Source: Flavipsychrobacter stenotrophus (GTDB lineage Bacteria; Bacteroidota; Bacteroidia; Chitinophagales; Chitinophagaceae). Taken from it: 14,324 nt of DNA. Location: assembly GCA_947379685.1 (NCBI GenBank), contig CANCOG010000059.1, positions 1-14,324 of the forward strand. The letters run 5' to 3'. This document shows, one piece after another, positions 1-6,378 of the stretch (positions are counted from its first letter, which is position 1; each line of letters opens with the position of its first letter). The notes below the pieces were generated by a model. The model saw only the letters and a list, made by a program, of their open reading frames with translations, was not told where the DNA came from and did not search any database. The position numbers were made by a program, and so were the translations under genes.

Positions 1-1
1 A

Positions 2-154
2 ATTGAAAAGCGCCAGGGGCTCAAAATTGGTTGTATAGAAGAGATTGCCTACCGCAATGGTTGGATAGATGACGAACAAATGAACAAGTTGGGTGACATA
101 TACCTGAAAAGCGGTTATGGCAAGTACCTGAAAGGTCTGATCGGGAAAATATAA
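2..154 (+). CDS. rfbA: Glucose-1-phosphate thymidylyltransferase, C-terminal end (5' truncated by window)
   Basis: This is the last 50 codons of a gene that begins outside the window; the frame is open from base 2 and stops with TAA at 152-154. The family makes dTDP-glucose from glucose 1-phosphate and dTTP, the first step of dTDP-L-rhamnose synthesis in the cytoplasm. The visible peptide has the hallmark C-terminal sequence: EKRQGLKIGCIEEIAYRNGW, then a D-D-E turn, then a G-Y-G-K-Y-L motif close to the stop. This matches the RfbA/RmlA C-terminus (EKRQGFKI.CLEEIA.RNGW...GYG.YL in well-known members) as I remember it. The next gene starts 4 nt downstream, so the two may be cotranscribed. Other rhamnose-pathway genes would have to lie upstream. 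The catalytic N-terminal part cannot be judged. Confidence 0.9.
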   Translation: MEKRQGLKIGCIEEIAYRNGWIDDEQMNKLGDIYLKSGYGKYLKGLIGKI

Positions 155-158
155 TGAG

Positions 159-590
159 ATGAAAAAGCGTTTGGTTTATTTGGCGATGCCGGTATTGATG
201 TGCAGCCTGCTTTGTTCTTGCGCAACCTATCATCTGGCACCTGGCGATCTGGTTAATCAAATTCGTGCTGCCCATCAAAATGAGCTTAACGTGACACACA
301 GTTCGCCAATGATCCCCTCGCAACGTTACAATGGCAATGGGGTAAAGGAACTGATATGTTACGATAAGCATGAGAAAAAAACATCATTGCGTATTACACC
401 AGCTATTGAAATGCGTATTACGGACACCAATGGTCACCGGCACATTTTTTACTTCGACACAGTTAACCTGGAAGATTCGGTGCTTGTAGGGATGAATTCT
501 CGAATACTGTCTACAAAGCGCAGGCTGAGTATTGCCAATATGCGGAAAGTTGAAGTTCAGAATGGCGGCAAGGCGTACCAATATAAATAA
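159..590 (+). CDS. Small predicted lipoprotein of unknown function
   Basis: The product has 143 residues. The N-terminus is a lipoprotein signal: K2-K3-R4, a hydrophobic stretch at residues 5-19, and an L18-C19-S20-C21 lipobox, so the mature protein would start at lipid-modified C21 and sit in the periplasmic face or outer membrane. The -2 cysteine is a little unusual for a lipobox. The remaining ~120 residues look like a small, mostly beta soluble domain, with no catalytic motif or family signature that I recognise. The start ATG is 4 nt after the rfbA stop, which implies cotranscription, and there is no Shine-Dalgarno sequence. The gene ends 47 bp before the left arm of a strong bidirectional terminator. 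Function is unknown; the link to rfbA may be only positional. Confidence 0.8.
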   Translation: MKKRLVYLAMPVLMCSLLCSCATYHLAPGDLVNQIRAAHQNELNVTHSSPMIPSQRYNGNGVKELICYDKHEKKTSLRITPAIEMRITDTNGHRHIFYFDTVNLEDSVLVGMNSRILSTKRRLSIANMRKVEVQNGGKAYQYK

Positions 591-637
591 AAATATGGGT
601 CATTTACCCCAGATATATTACACAATAGGAAAAACAA

Positions 638-672
638 AAAGCAGGCGACAAGTTATATTTGTCGCCTGCTTT
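638..672. terminator. Bidirectional intrinsic terminator between convergent genes
   Basis: A perfect 13-bp stem pairs 638-650 with 660-672 (core gcaggcgaca / tgtcgcctgc) around a 9-nt loop. The top strand reads into a T-rich tail (cttt, then ctttagtt). The bottom strand reads into tttttgttttt, from the A-rich stretch at 629-640. It sits between the + strand lipoprotein gene and the - strand tryptophan dioxygenase gene, so it can end transcription from both sides. Confidence 0.85.
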
Positions 673-719
673 CTTTAGTTATATCAATCGGGTATGAGTT
701 TTACGGGGGTGTTTTTCAG

Positions 720-1751
720 TTAAGCGAAGTACCCCAAATCTTTCACCAGTGATTCCGGTAATGCTGGCAATAAATGTCGTGGAAGAAGGAATGATGTTAA
801 TTCTGCAAGTTCCTTAAACACATAATGTGAGTCGGCTGCCCCCCTCAGGTAAGCCGCTCCTGTGCTGCCACCGGTACCGACGCGTTTACCAATAGTACGT
901 TGAACCATATGTATGTGCCTGTGTCGCCACATAGAAAGTTGCTCGTCAATTTCGAGCAATGTGTTGAGCAGGTCATAAGGCAACTGTAATAATGGATGAT
1001 CCCTGTATAACATGATAAACAGGCTGTTGCGGCTGGCATCTGTACTGAACGATCTGCCCTCGGGGTAATCACCATCATTTATGAACAAAGAGTCAAAAAG
1101 TGCAAGGTTTTGCTTTTCACCTTCACCAAGGCTTGCCGAATAAGCGTTTCTGTAAGCTGTCCAGAAATCATTATCTGAATTGCCCCAATAAGCTTCATTT
1201 TTTACAAATGGCATACGTTCGAGCCAGTTGTTCAGCAACACCAGAAGCGATAGTTCACTTTCTGCTTTCTTCACTCGTTCAACATCAGCAGGAGTGAGCT
1301 GCGACAAATAGTATTCCTTACCATGCCGTTGATCATACTGCAACCCCAGCATAGCTTCGATCATCTTAAATTGGATGCTTTGAAAACCGGATGCCGGTCT
1401 AAGCAGGTCGCGGAAATCGAGGAAGTCCAGCGGCGTCATAGTTTCCAGGATACCCATTTGCTGCACGGCAACTTCCAAAATGGTACAAATCCTTTTCAGG
1501 CGGTGCAGGCTATTATATATATCCGGAGTGCTGTTATTGATGTTGGTTTGTTTAAAAACCTCTCTAACAATACCCAGTTCATGGAGGATTTGTTTGAACC
1601 ACAATTCATATGCCTGGTGAATAATGATAAACAACATCTCATCGTCCGCCCTTATTCCTTCTTTGTCACTTTCCGGTTGCTGAGCGTTAAGGATTTTATC
1701 CAGCTGCAGGTATTCACTGTAATATACAGGCTTGCGTTCCTTGTTTTCCAT
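720..1751 (-). CDS. kynA: Tryptophan 2,3-dioxygenase
   Basis: This 343-residue cytosolic haem enzyme opens the indole ring of L-tryptophan with O2 to give N-formylkynurenine, the first step of the kynurenine route. The N-terminus carries YYSEYLQLDKILNAQ (10-24). Residues 42-52 (IIIHQAYELWF) include the conserved active-site H45. MTPLDFLDFRD (105-115) includes R114, the expected substrate-carboxylate contact. WRHRH (275-279) contributes H279 as the expected proximal haem ligand, by alignment with the human WRYNH motif. The GTGGSTG loop lies at 292-298. Residue numbers are mine; the roles come from known TDO structures. The length is moderately longer than short bacterial members, with a normal C-terminal tail. 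The ATG at 1749-1751 fits the family N-terminus. No other kynurenine-pathway gene is nearby, so the gene appears to be a lone transcription unit. Confidence 0.96.
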   Translation of the reverse strand: MENKERKPVYYSEYLQLDKILNAQQPESDKEGIRADDEMLFIIIHQAYELWFKQILHELGIVREVFKQTNINNSTPDIYNSLHRLKRICTILEVAVQQMGILETMTPLDFLDFRDLLRPASGFQSIQFKMIEAMLGLQYDQRHGKEYYLSQLTPADVERVKKAESELSLLVLLNNWLERMPFVKNEAYWGNSDNDFWTAYRNAYSASLGEGEKQNLALFDSLFINDGDYPEGRSFSTDASRNSLFIMLYRDHPLLQLPYDLLNTLLEIDEQLSMWRHRHIHMVQRTIGKRVGTGGSTGAAYLRGAADSHYVFKELAELTSFLLPRHLLPALPESLVKDLGYFA

Positions 1752-1907
1752 GGGGCGAAAATAACAAATAAAACGGCTAATGATACCTGATAGTATTCAA
1801 AATTGCCACCTGATTTTAATCAGTACATTTTGGGAAGCAGTACAATGGCCTTTGCCACATTTTTGTTATTTTGGATCAATTGCCCGTCAATAAATATCAG
1901 CACCATC

Positions 1908-1977
1908 GACTCACGATTTACGACTCACGACTTACTACTTATGACTCACGACTTACTACTTATGACTTACGACTCAC
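1908..1977. repeat. Tandem heptamer array, ten units, consensus GACTYAC
   Basis: Ten consecutive 7-bp units run without a gap: gactcac, gatttac, gactcac, gacttac, tacttat, gactcac, gacttac, tacttat, gacttac, gactcac. There is also a 21-bp higher-order unit (gactcac-gacttac-tacttat) repeated exactly at 1922-1942 and 1943-1963, which shows growth by block duplication. The array is intergenic and lies about 60 bp upstream of the promoter boxes for the M13 peptidase. Similar intergenic heptamer arrays are, as I recall, seen in other Bacteroidota and in cyanobacteria; the function is unknown. Confidence 0.92.
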
Positions 1978-2039
1978 ATCTAAAAATCCCCCTAATTTTC
2001 CCTTATCCTTTCTTGGTCTATAGATTATGCGTTTCACTA

Positions 2040-2055
2040 TACTTTTGTACTTTTG
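2040..2055 (+). promoter_or_regulatory. Two abutting TAnnTTTG -7 boxes upstream of the M13 peptidase
   Basis: The octamer tacttttg occurs at 2040-2047 as part of tatacttttg, and the same octamer follows directly at 2048-2055. Both match the Bacteroidota primary-sigma -7 consensus TAnnTTTG exactly. They lie 27-43 bp before the ATG at 2083, a typical distance. I do not see a clean -33 TTTG at the expected spacing; a TTG occurs at 2013-2015. Confidence 0.6.
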
Positions 2056-2082
2056 AGCCGCTAAATTAAAATACATTAAAAC

Positions 2083-4131
2083 ATGCAGTTGAAAAACACT
2101 ATACTTGCCGGTGCCGCCGTTGTGGCTATGGCAGCCTGCCAGCAAGCCGGGCCGAAACATGAAGATGGTCCTGCCCGGAAATTTATTGACCCGGCTAACA
2201 TGGATACAACCATTCACCCAGGCGATAACTTCTTTATGTATGCCAATGGTGCCTGGTTGAAAAATAACCCAATTCCTAAAGACCAAACTCGTTGGGGCAG
2301 TTTTAACCTGCTTATCGAAAACAATCTCAGTGCAGTACATACTATTTTGGATTCTGCTGCGGGCATTAAGAATGCACCAGCCGGAAGTTTGGCGCAGAAA
2401 GTAGGAGACTTTTACCGCACGGGTATGGATACCGCCGCAATCGATAAAGCAGGTATCACACCGCTTAACGAGGTAATGGCCCGTATTGATAACATTAAGG
2501 ATGCAGGTGGTTTGCTGGCTGAAGTGACATTAGAACATACACAGGGCATTGGCCAGGTTTTTGGATTTGGTATTTCTCCTGATGATAAGAATGTAACCAA
2601 GCAGATTTGCCAGTTTGGTACAGGTGGTTTGGGTATGCCCGGGCGCGAATATTATTTTGATAAAGATGAACGCACAACAAAGGTGCGCGATGCTTATCAG
2701 GTGTATATCGCTAAGATGCTCATGCTTATGGGCGAAGACAGTATGACAGCTGTTAAGGATGAACATGATATTTACAAGCTTGAATTGGCGTTGGCTGGTG
2801 CTTCACTTACCCGTGTAGAAATGCGTGACCCAAATAAATTGTACAATAAATTCAATCTTGATGGCATGTCAAAATTGACACCGGGTATTGAATGGAAGGG
2901 ACTGTTGACTAGTCTTAAAGTAACCGGTCAGGATTCAGTATTGGTGTCAGTTCCAAAATTCTTTACGGAGGTAGCTAAGCAAATGAAGGCTACTCCTGTA
3001 GACGTTTGGAAGAAATATCTGAAATTCCACATGACAAATGACATGTCACCATACCTGAGCAGCAACTTTGACAAGGCTCATTTCGACTTCTACGGACGTG
3101 TAATGCATGGCCAGGAAGAGCAGACTGCCCGCTGGAAGCGCATTTTGCATACAGTTGATGGCAACATTGGTGAGTTGGTAGGTCAATTGTACGTCGATAA
3201 GTACTTCAAGCCAGAAGCTAAAAAACGCATGATGGAGCTGGTGGGTAACTTGCAGCAGGCTTATGCAGACCGTATACAGCACCTGGACTGGATGAGTGAA
3301 GATACCAAGAAGAAAGCGCTCACCAAGCTGAATGCATTCATGAAGAAGATCGGATATACCGATAAATGGAAGGACTACAGTGCACTGACCATAGTTGGCA
3401 ACGATTTCGTAAAGAATGTACTTGCAGCTTCAGCATGGGAATATAATTTTGAATTGAGTAAACTTGGAAGGCCCGTTGACCGCACAGAGTGGGGTATGAC
3501 TCCTCCGACTGTTAATGCATATTACAATCCCGGATTCAATGAGATCGTTTTCCCTGCAGGTATTCTTCAGTTTCCTTTCTTTGATGAAAAAGCTGACGAT
3601 GCGGTTAACTATGGTGGAATTGGTGCCGTTATTGGCCACGAAATGACCCACGGTTTTGATGATCAGGGCCGTTTGTACAATGCTGAAGGTAACCTTGCAA
3701 ACTGGTGGACTTCTGAGGACTCAGCTCATTTCATGAACAAGGCTGAAATAGTGGTTACTCAATTTAACAAGATCATTGTAATTGATACCTGCCATGCGAA
3801 TGGTAGTTTGACTGAAGGTGAAAACCTCGCTGACCTTGGTGGTGTGAACATTGCTTACGAAGCATTCAAGAAAACAGAACAAGGTAAGGGCGATAAGAAA
3901 ATTGACGGTTTTACTCCTGATCAGCGTTTCTTCCTGAGCTGGGCACAAGTTTGGCGTGCAAGTACTCGTCCTGAAGAATTGGCTGCCCGTCTGAAGACGG
4001 ACCCACATTCTCCTAGCGAATTGCGTTGCAATGTGCCTTTGAGCAATGTTGAAGCATGGTACAAGGCATTTAACATTAAGCCTACTGACAAAATGTTCCG
4101 CCCTGAAAACGAAAGGGCAAGGGTTTGGTAA
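2083..4131 (+). CDS. pepO: M13 family zinc metallopeptidase, lipoprotein (neprilysin/PepO-like)
   Basis: This 682-residue full-length M13 peptidase is expected to cleave oligopeptides outside the cytoplasm. The signal peptide ends in a lipobox (M16-A17-A18-C19), so the mature enzyme should be anchored through C19. The N-terminal PepN_M13-type region starts near residue 35 (D-P-A-N-M-D then P-G-D-N-F-F-Y-A-N-G-W-like motif). The catalytic part has the substrate-binding N-A-Y-Y-N motif (478-482), the zinc site HEMTH (519-523, ligands H519 and H523, catalytic E520), and E580 in ENLADLGG as third ligand. H642 and R648 correspond to the conserved C-terminal H and R. The protein ends in R-V-W like family members, but without the Cys of the usual CxxW end. 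All expected catalytic residues are present. The start is ATG with no Shine-Dalgarno, preceded by two -7 boxes and followed by its own terminator, so it is probably monocistronic. Confidence 0.95.
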   Translation: MQLKNTILAGAAVVAMAACQQAGPKHEDGPARKFIDPANMDTTIHPGDNFFMYANGAWLKNNPIPKDQTRWGSFNLLIENNLSAVHTILDSAAGIKNAPAGSLAQKVGDFYRTGMDTAAIDKAGITPLNEVMARIDNIKDAGGLLAEVTLEHTQGIGQVFGFGISPDDKNVTKQICQFGTGGLGMPGREYYFDKDERTTKVRDAYQVYIAKMLMLMGEDSMTAVKDEHDIYKLELALAGASLTRVEMRDPNKLYNKFNLDGMSKLTPGIEWKGLLTSLKVTGQDSVLVSVPKFFTEVAKQMKATPVDVWKKYLKFHMTNDMSPYLSSNFDKAHFDFYGRVMHGQEEQTARWKRILHTVDGNIGELVGQLYVDKYFKPEAKKRMMELVGNLQQAYADRIQHLDWMSEDTKKKALTKLNAFMKKIGYTDKWKDYSALTIVGNDFVKNVLAASAWEYNFELSKLGRPVDRTEWGMTPPTVNAYYNPGFNEIVFPAGILQFPFFDEKADDAVNYGGIGAVIGHEMTHGFDDQGRLYNAEGNLANWWTSEDSAHFMNKAEIVVTQFNKIIVIDTCHANGSLTEGENLADLGGVNIAYEAFKKTEQGKGDKKIDGFTPDQRFFLSWAQVWRASTRPEELAARLKTDPHSPSELRCNVPLSNVEAWYKAFNIKPTDKMFRPENERARVW

Positions 4132-4155
4132 TTGTAATTATATTTGATTTTAGAG

Positions 4156-4185
4156 AAGCCGCAGCATCAGTTCTGCGGCTTTTTT
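4156..4185 (+). terminator. Intrinsic terminator of the M13 peptidase gene
   Basis: A 9-bp perfect stem (aagccgcag 4156-4164, ctgcggctt 4173-4181) with an 8-nt loop is followed by an uninterrupted T run to 4185. It begins 25 bp after the stop codon. Confidence 0.9.
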
Positions 4186-4218
4186 GTGTTTAGCGATTAA
4201 CGAAGTTGGGACCTATTT

Positions 4219-4451
4219 AGGAACTCCTGAAAAAGTTGCTTCTCTTTTTCATTACGAATTTAACCATGAAAATTGCGTTAACTGTGCAAGGACCCCAAGG
4301 ATTTTGTTATAATATGTGTGAATATAAAATATGTTCTACCCCTCTGGGGTAGGTGTATTTCAACTTGCACCGAGGGTTAACACCCCCGGCTATTGTTATT
4401 AAACCCCATTCGGGGTATTGGGCCATGTGGATGACTTTTTCAGCAGGTCCT
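4219..4451. repeat. Imperfect 18-bp inverted arms bracketing repeat copy 1
   Basis: The left arm at 4219-4236 (aggaactcctgaaaaagt) and the reverse complement of 4434-4451 (aggacctgctgaaaaagt) agree at 16 of 18 positions. Together they bound a 233-bp segment that contains the triple-hairpin repeat. The arrangement resembles a small non-autonomous element, but no target-site duplication is obvious. The second repeat copy keeps only a trace of the right arm (acttttttagc at 8330-8340) and has no visible left arm. Confidence 0.5.
4333..4423. repeat. Dispersed triple-hairpin repeat, copy 1
   Basis: This 91-bp sequence recurs at 8229-8321 in the same orientation, with a single 1-nt gap near the middle, another near the end, and about nine substitutions. 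It folds as three consecutive hairpins: ctacccc/ggggtag (4336-4342 with 4346-4352, 3-nt loop), ccgaggg/cccccgg (4370-4376 with 4383-4389, one A-C mismatch), and acccc/ggggt (4403-4407 with 4412-4416, loop attc). It lies in an intergenic region after a terminator. I recall similar hairpin-rich intergenic repeats in Bacteroidota genomes but cannot name a family. Confidence 0.88.
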
Positions 4452-4614
4452 TTTTTATATATAAATGCAATTCAAGTGAATTATCGGGCCTTTCTTTACG
4501 CGAAACATTTGGTCATTGAGAATCGATGATACATTTATTCTATTATTCGCCTTCTTTTTGGTTTTGACCTCACACTAGTCCGTCATTTGCCGTTATTTTG
4601 CATTAAATAAATTT

Positions 4615-6375
4615 ATGCCTTCCCGTTTACAATTTTTAGTATTATTCCTCCTGATGTCAATGGGTACAACTGCTCAAAAGCGGGCACTTGTTATCCCTTC
4701 CGACTACCCGCAGGATTTTTTTCGCAATCCATTAGACATACCTATTTTCTTGGCTGGGAATTTTGGCGAATGCAGGCCGGGGCATTTTCATAGCGGGATC
4801 GATATTAAGACTAAGGGTAAGGAAAACCAACCGGTACATGCCGCGGCTGAAGGCTATGTTTCCCGTATTAAGATGGAAAAAGGCGGTTTCGGTCATGGTT
4901 TGTATATCACACATCCGAATGGCTTCACGACTCTGTACGCCCACCTCAACAACTTTTCGCCCGCCATCCAAAAATATGTAAAGGAAAACCAGTACGAAAA
5001 GCAGCGCTGGGATGTTGATCTGCAGTTGTCACCAAAGCAATTTCCTGTAAAAAAGGGGCAGCTTGTCGCGTGGTCGGGTAACACAGGAGCATCAACGGCC
5101 CCACATCTGCATTTTGAGATCAGGAATACAAAGACGGAGCACCCGCTCAACCCTGAATTATTTGGGCTGCCCATTGCAGACAAACTTCCACCTGAACCAC
5201 TCGAAATTGCATTTTATAATGGCAATATTTACGAAAATAACCCGGAATTCCCTGTAATTTTCCCTGTGAGAAAGGCCGGAACTATATACAAGCCGGCTGG
5301 TATAACCAACGACTTCGGCAGGTTAGATAAAGATACAATAGTTTTAAAGGCCGGTGGTATTATAGGTATTGGTATTCGTGCCGATGACTATATGGAGGGC
5401 AGCGATAACAGCCTTACCTTTTATACTGCCGATTTGTATCTCGACGATAGCTTGCAAACAAAGGTGGTGCTTGATGATATTGGCTACGACGTGACACGTT
5501 ATATCAATGCCTATACCGATTACGCCACTAAATTCCTAAAAGGGAAATGGATACAGTGCCTGTTCCGGCTGCCGGGCAACAAGCTCAACAACATATTCGG
5601 GTACCTGAATAGTGAGAATGGCCAATTAGATATTTCTGACAAAAGAGCGCACAAGGTTGCGATCAGTATCACAGACGACAAGGGCAATGAAAGCCGCATT
5701 AGTTGTTATGTGCGTACTGAGGGTGGGGGAGAGAAGAGTGCGGCACCAGTAGCCAGTGTAAACCATTTCAGCATTAATAAACCGAATCTCTTTGGCGATC
5801 CCAATGTCTCCTTCTCATTGGCGCCCGGCCAGTTGTACGATGATATAGACTTCATTTACAGCAAAACCGATGGGCAGAATACCTATTCAGATATTTATAA
5901 ATTGCACAACCCATCGGTGCCCATTCACCATAACTTCGATCTGATGATCAAGCCTACACGACCGATCCCATTCGATTTGCGCACAAAGGTAGTGACCATG
6001 TATTCTGATGGGAAGGATCAGGACGGGAGAGCGGCAACAGTGCAGGACGGTGGGTGGTATCGCGCCGCTGTCCGCAATTTTGGTTCTTATTGGCTGGACC
6101 TCGATACGCTGCCACCGGTTATTAAATCATTTCAGAAAAACGGCGCTAATCTCGCGAAGGCCGGGCAAATTACTTTCGAGGTCAAAGACGCTGCGACCTC
6201 TGTAAAGAAGTTCAGTGGGTATATCGATGACCATTGGGTATGTTTTGAGCAGCACGGAAGTTCTTTTTTCTATAAATTTGATGAGCATTGCCCCAAAGGG
6301 AAACACCAGCTCGTGTTTAAGGCCGAAGATGAAAGTGGCAATGCAAGTTCGTTTAATCTAAACTTCGCAAGATAA
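4615..6375 (+). CDS. Secreted M23 (LytM-type) metallopeptidase with long C-terminal beta-rich region
   Basis: The 586-residue product begins with a Sec signal peptide (hydrophobic residues 6-20, likely cleavage T19-A20|Q21), so it should act in the periplasm. The M23 domain spans about residues 38-185. H59 and D63 (H-S-G-I-D), H110 (L-Y-A-H), and H164/H166 (H-L-H) form the zinc and catalytic set, and all are present, so it should be an active peptidoglycan endopeptidase cutting peptide crosslinks rather than a degenerate LytM regulator. Unlike minimal M23 enzymes, about 390 residues follow. They look beta-rich and resemble no domain I can name, though a similar long tail is common in Bacteroidota M23 proteins. 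bcp starts 3 nt after the stop, implying one transcript. The start is ATG without a Shine-Dalgarno; a weak -7-like tattttg lies 15 bp upstream. Confidence 0.92.
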   Translation: MPSRLQFLVLFLLMSMGTTAQKRALVIPSDYPQDFFRNPLDIPIFLAGNFGECRPGHFHSGIDIKTKGKENQPVHAAAEGYVSRIKMEKGGFGHGLYITHPNGFTTLYAHLNNFSPAIQKYVKENQYEKQRWDVDLQLSPKQFPVKKGQLVAWSGNTGASTAPHLHFEIRNTKTEHPLNPELFGLPIADKLPPEPLEIAFYNGNIYENNPEFPVIFPVRKAGTIYKPAGITNDFGRLDKDTIVLKAGGIIGIGIRADDYMEGSDNSLTFYTADLYLDDSLQTKVVLDDIGYDVTRYINAYTDYATKFLKGKWIQCLFRLPGNKLNNIFGYLNSENGQLDISDKRAHKVAISITDDKGNESRISCYVRTEGGGEKSAAPVASVNHFSINKPNLFGDPNVSFSLAPGQLYDDIDFIYSKTDGQNTYSDIYKLHNPSVPIHHNFDLMIKPTRPIPFDLRTKVVTMYSDGKDQDGRAATVQDGGWYRAAVRNFGSYWLDLDTLPPVIKSFQKNGANLAKAGQITFEVKDAATSVKKFSGYIDDHWVCFEQHGSSFFYKFDEHCPKGKHQLVFKAEDESGNASSFNLNFAR

Positions 6376-6378
6376 ATT

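Larger units (their letters stand above)
1752..2082. other. Divergent intergenic region (tdo / M13 peptidase)
   Basis: These 331 bp separate two divergently transcribed genes. They hold a short perfect inverted repeat (ctgatt-tt-aatcag, 1810-1823), a ten-unit heptamer array (1908-1977), and two overlapping -7 promoter boxes for the peptidase gene (2040-2055). For the tdo side I see only degenerate -7 candidates, such as tattttcg on the minus strand just upstream of the start. An open frame runs across the array, but its repeated THDLLLM translation is a by-product of the heptamers and not a gene. Confidence 0.7.
4132..4614. other. Intergenic region with terminator and repeat element
   Basis: These 483 bp hold no credible gene. 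In order there are an intrinsic terminator (4156-4185), a left 18-bp inverted arm (4219-4236), an AT-rich stretch, the triple-hairpin repeat (4333-4423), a right inverted arm (4434-4451), and about 160 bp of AT-rich leader before the M23 peptidase. That leader contains a weak promoter-like tattttg at 4594-4600. It also contains a short palindrome, aattca-ag-tgaatt (4469-4482), of unclear meaning. Confidence 0.7.

Noticed and set aside
1323..1790. 155-codon frame on the + strand opposite the tryptophan dioxygenase gene
   Set aside because: The minus-strand frame is an unmistakable full-length dioxygenase; the opposite frame has no recognisable motif.
1810..1823. Inverted repeat ctgatt-tt-aatcag near the tdo start
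   Set aside because: Arms of 6 bp in AT-rich DNA arise often by chance, and it is not placed against a clear promoter box. I mention it only as part of the intergenic region.
1908..1977. Possible CRISPR array
   Set aside because: The 7-bp units are contiguous, with no spacers and no cas genes in the window.
1803..2069. Open frame on the + strand with repeated THDLLLM-like residues
   Set aside because: The repeated residues are the translation of the 7-bp/21-bp DNA repeat. The frame lies in an intergenic region with promoter elements inside it, and the rest has no protein-like pattern.
4333..4423. Possible riboswitch or structured leader for the M23 gene
   Set aside because: The same structure recurs downstream of an unrelated gene with no gene following it in that orientation, so a dispersed repeat fits better than a gene-specific leader.
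4469..4482. Palindrome aattca-ag-tgaatt upstream of the M23 gene
   Set aside because: Too short and AT-rich to support as an operator, and more than 100 bp from the gene start.
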